From assembly GCA_964463165.1 (NCBI GenBank), contig CAYXBK010000006.1, positions 62,001-126,000 of the forward strand: DNA of 64,000 bases, in the 5' to 3' direction. Positions within the stretch are counted from its first letter, which is position 1; each line of letters opens with the position of its first letter. A program made the translations under genes and the position numbers. Below the pieces are notes generated by a model. It did not search any database and was not told where the DNA came from. It worked only from the letters and a program-made list of their open reading frames with translations. Positions 53,458-61,327 of the stretch are shown piece after piece. The DNA is from UBA7236 sp964463165 (GTDB taxonomy: Bacteria; Bacteroidota; Bacteroidia; Chitinophagales; BACL12).

Positions 53458-54873
53458 TTATTTAATACGCATGATCCAGACTACCGACATATTAATCGAG
53501 CGAGTTTCATTTGCTATACGAACTGTTCCGGCGCCGGTACCTGAATCTACCGGATTTCCCAGATCAACATACGCTGCGCTTGTTGAGATATCTGCATTGC
53601 CGTTATAACTCGTACCATAATTTCCGTATCCGCCCGCCTGGCCGTGGCCATTCACTGAAACAATATGGGAATGACCGGATTCATTATGCTTATGTGCCTG
53701 TACCGCATCATCCTGCAATGTTCCCGAATTATTGGATCCTCTCAAAAATCTTCCTTCATTATTTAAATTCGGTATTGTCATTCCGTTAAACGGACTTGCA
53801 ATATCATTAATTACCGACCCATTGCATTCCAGCCAACCTTCGGGAAGTATCGGTGAAGCAAATAAAGATTTATGCCATGCGATGATTGAACCGATCGGAA
53901 CAATTCCAAATCCGGAAATTGCACCATTTACATCAAGTGCAGTTTGCGGTGTTGATGTGCCGATACCGATATTTCCACCATCCTGAAAAATATTCGAATC
54001 GTCGAGTGTTGTTGCACCAAGAAATAATGGAATTGCATTTACGGTACCTGAACCATCGATTGTTGATTGTGCACCACCGATTGCCTGCCATGTTCCATTT
54101 CCATTTATATCTGAAGTTAAAACCAAACCATTTGCGGCACCTGAAGTGATTTTAATATTTTGCGTTTGAATTGTACCATTTACGTCCAATTCGGTGAGTG
54201 GATTATTATTCCCGATTCCAACTTTTCCGGCTGTATACATATTTCCATTTCCATCCACATTAAATTTTTCAATTCCGCCTACATTGCCGCTTACTAATTT
54301 TCCGTTGGATGTTGTTTCAAATAATCCTGCTGTTGCGCCGGATATCGCATTTCTTACGTGTAATTCCGCCAGTGGATTATTTGAACCGATACCCACTTTT
54401 CCTCCGAGATAGGAAACAACTGTTCCGGTTAAGTCCCATGGATTTGGATTTGTATCATCAACTTCCAGTTCAACCGATGCACGCGGCTGAGATATAATTT
54501 TTCCTGTTTGGCCGGTTGCAAGCTGAATATAAATACTCACTTTATCGCCTGCAAGAACCGGAATAAAGTTGGAAGTATTTGAGCCGGCTTTTATTGCTGC
54601 ATTCCATGTTACCATTAAACCTGTCGGGCTGCCGTTCACATACACAGTAATTTTATTTCCTGTTGCAGTAAGTGTGCTTCCCTCTGCACTCCAGAATAAA
54701 TTTTTGAGTGTGCCATTTCGCGGAATAACAATTGCGAATTCAGTACTTACTGCAGTTGCTCCACCGGGAGCAGTGAGCGAGCGAATAAATGCAGCGGATG
54801 TTGCTGAAAATTGCCCCTTTTCTCCGAATGCGAAGACGGTGCTTACATACTTTTCTGGTTGATTGTTGTACAT
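53458..54873 (-). CDS. tail-fiber-like protein with phage tail-collar domain, stand-alone
   Basis: The 471 residues have no signal peptide. An N-terminal beta-sandwich-like region (1-135) is followed by VGIG...P...LDV-type beta repeats near 160, 218 and 302 (GIGSNNPLAELHV, GIGNNNPLTELDV, GIGTSTPQTALDV), typical of trimeric fibres. A tail-collar domain (about 326-400; IGSIIAWHKSLF, EGWLECNGS, GRFLRGS, AHKH) precedes a short C-terminus. Despite phage-like modules, no other phage gene is near. It has its own 305-bp upstream region and a strong terminator. It could be a receptor-binding surface adhesin or a leftover fibre. Confidence 0.8.
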   Translation of the reverse strand: MYNNQPEKYVSTVFAFGEKGQFSATSAAFIRSLTAPGGATAVSTEFAIVIPRNGTLKNLFWSAEGSTLTATGNKITVYVNGSPTGLMVTWNAAIKAGSNTSNFIPVLAGDKVSIYIQLATGQTGKIISQPRASVELEVDDTNPNPWDLTGTVVSYLGGKVGIGSNNPLAELHVRNAISGATAGLFETTSNGKLVSGNVGGIEKFNVDGNGNMYTAGKVGIGNNNPLTELDVNGTIQTQNIKITSGAANGLVLTSDINGNGTWQAIGGAQSTIDGSGTVNAIPLFLGATTLDDSNIFQDGGNIGIGTSTPQTALDVNGAISGFGIVPIGSIIAWHKSLFASPILPEGWLECNGSVINDIASPFNGMTIPNLNNEGRFLRGSNNSGTLQDDAVQAHKHNESGHSHIVSVNGHGQAGGYGNYGTSYNGNADISTSAAYVDLGNPVDSGTGAGTVRIANETRSINMSVVWIMRIK

Positions 54874-55178
54874 TGTGTTTGTTTTTAGTTGTGATGTAAA
54901 TTGATTTAGTTCTTGTTGAATTCATTCAGATAAATCAACATCAACAAATGTATCAGCAGTAGACATCCGGCAGAAACTGAATTGCACTGAATGGAAAGGA
55001 TGTTTAGTATTAAATCTTATTTAAGCATTTGAATTTCAGGCAATAATTATTTTTCAATAGTGCATCTGAAATTTTTGTCCCTATTTATGGTACCTGATAA
55101 TAATTGACGCAACAAGAATTCTTATTTCTTTTAGTCCCTGTTGGTTTGCAGATAAATGCAATTTCTTAACTTCGTTTC
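54874..55178. other. 305-bp gene-free divergent spacer
   Basis: This AT-rich spacer lies between the tail-collar gene and the LtrA gene, which diverge. Nothing coding is seen. On the plus strand a full promoter precedes LtrA (55145-55174). For the minus-strand gene I see no exact TAnnTTTG box, so its promoter is not located. No strong hairpin or tandem repeat stands out. Confidence 0.6.
55145..55174 (+). promoter_or_regulatory. promoter TTTG-N18-TAACTTCG, 4 bp before the LtrA start
   Basis: TTTG at 55145-55148, an 18-bp spacer and TAACTTCG at 55167-55174 (one base off TAnnTTTG) form a good match to the Bacteroidetes consensus. The box ends 4 bp before ATG 55179, the same geometry as at 48134-48162, so the transcript should be leaderless. 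Confidence 0.65.
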
Positions 55179-56429
55179 ATGTCCAGTGAACCCAAAAACC
55201 TTTGGTGGGGGCCGCCTAAAAATTTCAACGACCGCAAGAACGAGCGCAAGATCAGCTGGCTCGAATTATTTTATGATCTTGTTTATGTTGCCGCCATCGG
55301 TCAACTCACGCATCATGTTTCTAATCATTTAAACTGGGAGACGGCAGTATTTTCCTTCCTTTTGTTTTCACTGCTTTTCTGGTCGTGGGTAAACGGCAGC
55401 CAGTATTATGATCTGCACGGGAATGAAGGCATCCGCACGAGGTTATTTACATTTTTTCAAATGCTTGCCGTTGCGGCGGCAGCTGCAAATATTCCTGCAG
55501 CATTTGAAGGGCATCAGAATGGTTTTGCAATTGCATTCGCAGTGATACAAATAATCATCACATATTTATGGTGGAGCGTGGGAATTTACGATCCATCGCA
55601 CCGTGTATTCAATATTTTTTATACAACAAATTATCTGATCGCATTTGCATTACTGATCATCTCCATTTTTACAAATTATGATACGGCAGTTATTTTATGG
55701 GTTATTGTTTTATTTCTTGATCTTACACCTTCATTGATCGGAGCAAAAAGAATTGTTTCCATTTTAAAACAACGCGGCCAGGTGTTTACAGCATCTGCAA
55801 CACTTGTTGAGCGGTTCGGATTATTCACAATTATTGTTCTTGCAGAAAGTATTCTCGGCACTGTTACGAGTATAGTCGAAACAGAACATAAAGAAACCGC
55901 TGCCTGGATCGCATTTATTCTTGCCATATTCATTGCATTTCTGCTGTGGAGTTTATATTTCGATATGACCAGTGAACAGGAAACAAAAAAAGGATATGCA
56001 TATATGCAATGGTTTATTTTTTTACATTTTCCATTGCTTTGCGCTTTGAGTTTTGTGGGAGCCTGCATTAAAGAATTAATTACAAATATGGAGACTTCCG
56101 TTACGGTTGAATGGATATTTTCAATTTCCGTTGCGACGATTTTGATGATGATCGTTGGTATTGCAAGAATTATGAAAGAAGAAGAGGAGGACCGTGCTTA
56201 TATACGTCCTGTATCCCGCATTTTATTTATTACCGGACTGGCCATGCTCGTACTGCCTTTATTCGGATCTTACTTAAATGTAGATTTATTTATGGGCCTT
56301 GTTGCAATTGTTTTGGTAGGGCCGGTAATTATCGGAATAAGAAGCTGGGTGAAGTATAAATATTTTGGAAATAAAAATCTGAAACAGGAATCAGGAATCA
56401 AGAATCAGGATCCTATAACTGATGACTGA
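55179..56429 (+). CDS. low temperature requirement protein A (LtrA) family membrane protein
   Basis: The 416 residues have about ten or eleven membrane segments. LtrA features are the N-terminal ISWLELFYDLVYVAAIGQL (25-43), LLFWSWVNGSQYYDLHGNEG, ERFGLFTIIVLAESILG and a middle DMTSEQETKKGYAY. LtrA was found in Listeria as needed for growth at low temperature; the molecular function is unknown. The last residues (KQESGIKNQDPITDD) are encoded by a heptad repeat at 56384-56411, so the C-terminus is likely not conserved. A close promoter suggests leaderless expression. Confidence 0.9.
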   Translation: MSSEPKNLWWGPPKNFNDRKNERKISWLELFYDLVYVAAIGQLTHHVSNHLNWETAVFSFLLFSLLFWSWVNGSQYYDLHGNEGIRTRLFTFFQMLAVAAAAANIPAAFEGHQNGFAIAFAVIQIIITYLWWSVGIYDPSHRVFNIFYTTNYLIAFALLIISIFTNYDTAVILWVIVLFLDLTPSLIGAKRIVSILKQRGQVFTASATLVERFGLFTIIVLAESILGTVTSIVETEHKETAAWIAFILAIFIAFLLWSLYFDMTSEQETKKGYAYMQWFIFLHFPLLCALSFVGACIKELITNMETSVTVEWIFSISVATILMMIVGIARIMKEEEEDRAYIRPVSRILFITGLAMLVLPLFGSYLNVDLFMGLVAIVLVGPVIIGIRSWVKYKYFGNKNLKQESGIKNQDPITDD

Positions 56430-56503
56430 ATTAAATAATAATGTAATCAAATTAATTCTCTGAAAGAGCCAGTCTTGTTTCCTGGTTCCTGACTCCTGAC
56501 TCC
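56384..56503. repeat. pair of inverted 7-bp-period (heptad) repeat arrays
   Basis: The left arm (56384-56411) consists of heptads near TCAGGAA (ACAGGAA, TCAGGAA, TCAAGAA, TCAGGAT). The right arm (56468-56503) has heptads of the complementary kind (TTTCCTG, GTTCCTG, ACTCCTG, ACTCC). About 56 bp separate them, so the two could form a long imperfect hairpin. The left arm lies within the end of the LtrA coding region. The right arm ends just before the ald stop. It looks like a dispersed microsatellite seen in some Bacteroidetes, and may act as a convergent terminator. Confidence 0.6.
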
Positions 56504-56506
56504 AAT

Positions 56507-57736
56507 TCACATCTCACTTGTCATTAATAAATTGATGTCAGTATATTTCAGATTAAATTTCTGAGAGAGGTATTCGTTCGTAAGAAATCCTTTATAAATA
56601 TAAACTCCGTGACGAATGCCGGGTTCTATTCTGATTAATTGATCAAGCCCGCCGTAGTCATTAAATTTCATTAATGTATTTGCCACAATATTGGAAATGG
56701 CAAATGATGCGGTTCGCGGTACTCGTGAAGGAATATTCGGAACGCAATAATGAATCACATCATGTTTAATAAATGTGGGATTATTATGTGTGGTTACCTC
56801 ACTGGTTTCGATGCATCCGCCCTGATCGATACTCACATCCACAATTACAGAACCCGGTTTCATTTCACGCACCATACTTTCTGAAACAATAACAGGTGTG
56901 CGGCCGCTTTCTGAATGAATTGCACCTACAATCACATCGGCCATCCGGATATCATTTAATAAGCGTTTCCTGTTGATCACCGATGTATAAACTCTGGTGC
57001 CGATATTATTTTGCAGGCGGGATAATTTATATACGTTGTTGTCGTAAATTTTAACCACTGCACCAAGGCCCAGCGCTGCACGTGTTGCAAATTCTCCAAC
57101 TACACCTGCGCCGAGAATTAAAACCTGTGTCGGGGGAATACCGGACAAGCCGCCTAATAAATAACCGCGGCCCTGTTTAGGATCTGCAAGTAATTCGCTG
57201 GCGATCAATATTGCGCTGCTGCCTGCTATCTCGCTCATACAGCGCACAAATGCATACGTGTTGCTTTCATCTTTTATATATTCGAATGCAAGTGCGGTAA
57301 CCCGTTTTTGCATTAATGCCGTAATAATGTTTTCTTTTAATGTGGGAAGATGGAGAGGTGTGATGATGGTTTGTCCATCATGTATTAATTCAATATCCTC
57401 ATTACTCGGCGGAGCGACTTTTAATAAAATATCTGCTTCATACACCTGCTTTTTATCATAAATGATTTGTGCACCTGCTTCAGAATAATCCTTATCTGAA
57501 AATCTTGATCCGGAACCCGCTTTACTTTCCATTACAATGCGATGGCCGAGTGCAACAAGCGTTTCAACGGCATCAGGTGTAACAGGCACACGGTTTTCCT
57601 GAAATTCATTTTCTTTCGGAATGCCGATATATAAGCGCTGTTTTTTCTTGTCGAGGTCTACATATTTTTCCAGCGTTTGCAGTCCCGCAGCTGCTGCAAG
57701 CTCCGACAAAACCGACTTTGGATTATTTTCACTCAT
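56507..57736 (-). CDS. ald: alanine dehydrogenase
   Basis: This NAD-dependent enzyme interconverts L-alanine and pyruvate plus ammonia. The 409 residues exceed the roughly 370 of classic forms by an N-terminal extension of about 35. It carries IGIPKENEFQENRVPVTPDA (38-57), the catalytic-region His in ITPLHLPTLKENI (around 129), and the Rossmann site LILGAGVVGEF (206-216), all typical. It overlaps the tsaE gene by 4 bp (57733-57736), so it is translationally coupled. The gene order porX to tsaE to ald is what I expect in Bacteroidetes. Confidence 0.93.
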   Translation of the reverse strand: MSENNPKSVLSELAAAAGLQTLEKYVDLDKKKQRLYIGIPKENEFQENRVPVTPDAVETLVALGHRIVMESKAGSGSRFSDKDYSEAGAQIIYDKKQVYEADILLKVAPPSNEDIELIHDGQTIITPLHLPTLKENIITALMQKRVTALAFEYIKDESNTYAFVRCMSEIAGSSAILIASELLADPKQGRGYLLGGLSGIPPTQVLILGAGVVGEFATRAALGLGAVVKIYDNNVYKLSRLQNNIGTRVYTSVINRKRLLNDIRMADVIVGAIHSESGRTPVIVSESMVREMKPGSVIVDVSIDQGGCIETSEVTTHNNPTFIKHDVIHYCVPNIPSRVPRTASFAISNIVANTLMKFNDYGGLDQLIRIEPGIRHGVYIYKGFLTNEYLSQKFNLKYTDINLLMTSEM

Positions 57737-58149
57737 CGCTCTAATGTAATTAATCTTTCGTTATTTTCCGTCAGTTCAATTAAAATTTTGGCGAAGTTAT
57801 AATGCCATGTAATTTTTTCAGCCAATGCCGGCCACTCAACAAAAACATAATCATCACCCTGCAGATATTCTTCAAATCCGATATCATCCAGCTCTGATTT
57901 ATCCTTTAACCGGAACAGATCGAAATGATAAATTTTCACCTTGCCCTGATATTCGTTAACGATGGCAAAAGTGGGAGAGGAGGTGTTTTCTTGTACACCT
58001 AAAAGTTTGCATATTTCTTTTATCAGGGTTGTTTTTCCGGCACCCATTTCACCGTATACAACAAATTTTTTCTGCGGCTGAGCAAATGCGATCAGCTCAC
58101 CCGCAACATGAGGCAATGCATCAAGATCATTAATCTTCCACGATTTCAT
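57733..58149 (-). CDS. tsaE: tRNA threonylcarbamoyladenosine biosynthesis ATPase TsaE
   Basis: TsaE works with TsaB and TsaD to make t6A at position 37 of ANN-decoding tRNAs. The 138 residues have a P-loop GEMGAGKTT (33-41), SSPTFAIVNEYQGK, the HFDLFRLKDKSEL stretch and VFVEWPALAEKI, as expected. Its ATG (58149) is 4 bp from a TATCTTTA box on the minus strand. It overlaps ald by 4 bp. The twin lipoprotein genes lie upstream on the same strand, 56 bp away. Confidence 0.93.
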   Translation of the reverse strand: MKSWKINDLDALPHVAGELIAFAQPQKKFVVYGEMGAGKTTLIKEICKLLGVQENTSSPTFAIVNEYQGKVKIYHFDLFRLKDKSELDDIGFEEYLQGDDYVFVEWPALAEKITWHYNFAKILIELTENNERLITLER

Positions 58150-58205
58150 GGCTTAAAGATACGTGTTCCTGTATGCCCTAATCCATAAATACAAATCAGA
58201 TATTT

Positions 58206-58907
58206 TCAATTACAGTATGATTCTTTTTCCGGGCCGGTATATTTCAGGGTAAATTCTCCTTCTGTTTTTGGATTTTCGAGTGCCCTCGTTTTAATTCTGC
58301 AAATGGTGATGGTCATTTCTTCATAATAAAATACAGTTAATATATCAGGAGTGATGGTAAGCTTTGTATCGCCTATTGTTTCCGTTGATACGAAATAGGA
58401 TTCATAAACGAACGGCCATGCTGAAATTTCAATTTCAATTTTTTCTCCCTGCTGTACGGGCGGCCCGATCCACTCAATTTCATAACTTAAATCGCGATCC
58501 ATATACGGCGGTATATATGGAAGCGCAATTGTATCCAATTCATAGATATCAGTTGTATTCGAAAACGATTCACCAGATTTGTTTACATATTCGAATTTAA
58601 GTTCGGGCACCAGTCCCTCAAATTCATTCGTGCGTTTATATGGATAATAGGAGGATTCACTTCCCCATGATTCATTTACATAGATTCCTTCTTCATCATT
58701 CATCAGATCTGCATTTGTTTCATCTTCAGTGTCGATGATCCAACCCGCAATTGTTCTGTCGGAATAATCGCGGTGATATTCCGCATAATAGTGAAATGTA
58801 TATTCGGGATCTTTTGATTTCAATCCAAATAAACAGGAATTGAATGTACAGGCAACAAAAAATAAAATAATAAAATGAAGCAGATTGGATCTTTGAAACA
58901 GGTGCAT
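58206..58907 (-). CDS. twin lipoprotein A of a tandem pair
   Basis: The 233-residue product begins with a long signal segment ending in a lipobox FNSC (about Cys25). The mature part shares motifs with the gene at 58944: HYYAEYHRDYSDRTIAGW, FEGLVPELKFEYVN and VVNTTDIYELDTI, and a C-terminal acidic ETEGEFTLKYTG-like end. It lacks membrane helices beyond the signal. It is likely an outer-membrane lipoprotein of unknown function. The two paralogs, 36 bp apart, lie between porX and tsaE, which suggests insertion or duplication at this locus. Confidence 0.72.
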   Translation of the reverse strand: MHLFQRSNLLHFIILFFVACTFNSCLFGLKSKDPEYTFHYYAEYHRDYSDRTIAGWIIDTEDETNADLMNDEEGIYVNESWGSESSYYPYKRTNEFEGLVPELKFEYVNKSGESFSNTTDIYELDTIALPYIPPYMDRDLSYEIEWIGPPVQQGEKIEIEISAWPFVYESYFVSTETIGDTKLTITPDILTVFYYEEMTITICRIKTRALENPKTEGEFTLKYTGPEKESYCN

Positions 58908-58943
58908 ACCGGAATTGGTTTAAAAACGCGAAACAGCTGAATT

Positions 58944-59633
58944 TTAAATTACAAATACAGATTCTTTCCGTGAAATATATTCAATCGTAAAATCACCTTC
59001 TGTTTTTACATTTCTGAGCGGAATTGTTTTTTTGCGTGTAATTGTAATATTGATGTCATCATAAATAAAGGTATTTAATGATGAAGAAGGAATGGTGATG
59101 GATGTTGCACCAACTGTTTCAGTGTAATCAAAATAAGTGTCAAGAATTGCACTTATGATATTGATTTCAATTCGCTCACCGGTTTGTAAAGGTGCGCCAT
59201 CCCAGGTGATCACAAGGTCATTATCGTGATCAAAATCATCCGGTAAATCCGGAATTGCAATTGAGTCGATATCTTCCAGGCCGAGTATATTTGAAAATGC
59301 GCTGCCTTTCGAATTGATGTATTCAAATTCAAGTTCGGGGACAATACCGTCAAACTCGAAGGTGGTATTATAATCATAAACACTGGTATAATATCCGCCG
59401 CTGTTGTTTACAGTAATGCTTTCATCATTTTCAAGCGACATATTGTAACTGCCGTCGAGTTCAAGAATATAACCGGCAATTGTCTTGTTATAATCATTAT
59501 GATATTCGGCATAATAATGAAATAGATAATCAGGGTCGCCTCCATCCGGAGAAACAAGACAGGAATGCAGTGTGCAGGTGAAAAGAAATGCAGCGACGAA
59601 GGTGATCTTGCTGCCGGCAGGCATGTGTTTCAT
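58944..59633 (-). CDS. twin lipoprotein B of a tandem pair
   Basis: The 229 residues have a signal segment with lipobox LHSC. The mature part has HYYAEYHNDYNKTIAGYI, FEFDGIVPELEFEY, IPDLPDDFDHDNDLV and a C-terminal ITRKKTIPLRNVKTEGDFT, clearly paralogous to the neighbour at 58206. It is preceded by an exact TATTTTTG box (59644-59651 on the minus strand). It follows porX on the same strand after an 81-bp gap, so it could be part of a porX-linked transcript or have its own promoter. Function unknown. Confidence 0.72.
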   Translation of the reverse strand: MKHMPAGSKITFVAAFLFTCTLHSCLVSPDGGDPDYLFHYYAEYHNDYNKTIAGYILELDGSYNMSLENDESITVNNSGGYYTSVYDYNTTFEFDGIVPELEFEYINSKGSAFSNILGLEDIDSIAIPDLPDDFDHDNDLVITWDGAPLQTGERIEINIISAILDTYFDYTETVGATSITIPSSSLNTFIYDDINITITRKKTIPLRNVKTEGDFTIEYISRKESVFVI

Positions 59634-59643
59634 GTTTTTTCAG

Positions 59644-59651
59644 CAAAAATA
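59644..59651 (-). promoter_or_regulatory. putative -7 box TATTTTTG for the twin lipoprotein genes
   Basis: Minus-strand TATTTTTG, an exact TAnnTTTG match, ends 10 bp before the ATG at 59633. A TTTG lies 24 bp further upstream, a slightly long spacer. It suggests the lipoprotein pair has its own promoter rather than depending on porX. Confidence 0.45.
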
Positions 59652-59714
59652 TAAAAAATCGCCGGCCGTTGATAACAAAAACAGTGAAAAAACAAAACCG
59701 GGTTCGAACAACAA

Positions 59715-61268
59715 TTAATAATTTTCAAACACTACAAACGGAATGATCATTTCCTCCAGCGAAATACCACCGTGCTGAAACGTATTTTTAAAATAATTCA
59801 CATAATAATTGTAGTTGTTCGGATAGGCGAAAAACATATCTTCTTTTGCGAAAATAAACGTACTGCTGATATGCTGTTTGGGTAAACCGGCTTCGCCCGG
59901 ATTTTTTACTTCAAGAACGTCTTTTTTATTGTATTGGAGATTTTTTCCGCTTTTATAACGAAGATTTGTTGTTGTGTTTCTGTCGGCAACAACTTTGCTC
60001 GGTGTATTCACTCTGATCGTACCATGATCGGTCGTAATGATAAGGCGGATTTTCTTTCCCGCTAATTTTTTTATTGCATTATGCAAGGGTGAATGATCAA
60101 ACCATGAGCGTGTAAGTGAACGGTAAGCAGTTTCATCACTTGCCAGTTCTTTTAATACTTCCATTTCAGTTCTTGCATGCGAAAGCATATCCACGAAATT
60201 GTAAACGATCGCATTAAAATCATAGGTGAGGAGATTGAGAATATTATCCTCCAGGGTTTTTCCTTCAGCGTGATTTAAAATTTTATTGTAAGTATATTTT
60301 AAATTTAATCTGTTGCGGATAATATTATCTTTTAAAAATTCAGGTTCCTGCATGTTTTTCCCGCCTTCATCTTCATCATTCAACCATAATCCCGGCAAAC
60401 GTTTTTCAATTTCACTCGGCAATAAACCGGCAAAGATGGCATTGCGTGCATATTGTGTTGCGGTTGGTAAAATGCTGTAGAAATGTTCTTCCTTCACCAT
60501 TTTAAATGATTCGGAAATGAGAGGTTCAATGATTTTCCATTGGTCGAAACGCAGATTATCAATCAGAATAAAAAAGGTCGGGATTTTATCTTTTAATAAT
60601 GGAAAAACTTTTTCTTCGAGTAAGGTATGCGACATCACCGGTTTATCGGATTTGCCGCTCAGCCATTTGAGATAATTTTTTTCAATGAATTTTCCGAATT
60701 CAACATTGGCTTCATTTTTTTGGGAGACGAGCACTTCTTTCATATTTGAATTTCCGCCATGATCCAATTGCAATTCCCAATGCACTAATTTTTTATAAAT
60801 ATCAAACCATTGATCATGATCCAGCGAATCCTGCAATGTGAAAAATATTTTCTGAAATTCTTTCTGGTAATTTGAATCTGTTTTTTCGGAAACGAGTCTC
60901 TTATTATCTACAAGTTTTTTTATGGTAAGTAATATCTGCTGTGTTTTCACAGGCTTGATCAGATAATCACTTATTTGAGATCCGATCGCATTTTCCATCA
61001 GATCTTCCGTTTCATTTTTTGTGATCATGACAACCGGAATGGTTGGTCTTTTTTCTTTAATCTGCTGCAGTGTATCCAGACCACTCAGGCCGGGCATCAT
61101 TTCATCCAGAAAAATCAAATTGATATCCGGGTCGAGGCATTTATCAATTGCATCCAGTCCATTGCTCACAGGCATCACATTAAATCCTTTTTCCTCCAAA
61201 AACAGAATTTGCGGTTTCAGCATTTCAATTTCATCATCTGCCCAAAGTATTGTTATATCGTTTTTCAT
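59715..61268 (-). CDS. porX: PorX: response regulator with PglZ/alkaline-phosphatase-like domain
   Basis: PorX controls T9SS genes together with the histidine kinase PorY. The 517-residue length and architecture match. The receiver domain (1-115) has Asp11/Asp12, phosphorylatable Asp55 in LIFLDEMMPG and Lys105 in YLIKPVK. The C-terminal PglZ phosphodiesterase-like domain (about 205-517) has metal-binding Asp237 in ILIDNLRFDQW, nucleophile Thr271 in ILPTATQYAR and ITTDHGTIR. It is the first gene of a minus-strand set leading through the twin lipoproteins to tsaE and ald, and diverges from the HD gene. It is diagnostic of a T9SS-bearing genome. Confidence 0.95.
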   Translation of the reverse strand: MKNDITILWADDEIEMLKPQILFLEEKGFNVMPVSNGLDAIDKCLDPDINLIFLDEMMPGLSGLDTLQQIKEKRPTIPVVMITKNETEDLMENAIGSQISDYLIKPVKTQQILLTIKKLVDNKRLVSEKTDSNYQKEFQKIFFTLQDSLDHDQWFDIYKKLVHWELQLDHGGNSNMKEVLVSQKNEANVEFGKFIEKNYLKWLSGKSDKPVMSHTLLEEKVFPLLKDKIPTFFILIDNLRFDQWKIIEPLISESFKMVKEEHFYSILPTATQYARNAIFAGLLPSEIEKRLPGLWLNDEDEGGKNMQEPEFLKDNIIRNRLNLKYTYNKILNHAEGKTLEDNILNLLTYDFNAIVYNFVDMLSHARTEMEVLKELASDETAYRSLTRSWFDHSPLHNAIKKLAGKKIRLIITTDHGTIRVNTPSKVVADRNTTTNLRYKSGKNLQYNKKDVLEVKNPGEAGLPKQHISSTFIFAKEDMFFAYPNNYNYYVNYFKNTFQHGGISLEEMIIPFVVFENY

Positions 61269-61327
61269 ATTATGTTCTAATTTTACGCTTCTGTAATATA
61301 CAAAATTATCTCTAAAATCCTTCTTAT

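Noticed and set aside
53458..54873. Prophage remnant
   Set aside because: The tail-collar gene is the only phage-like gene; no integrase, portal, capsid, terminase or att-like repeat is seen around it.
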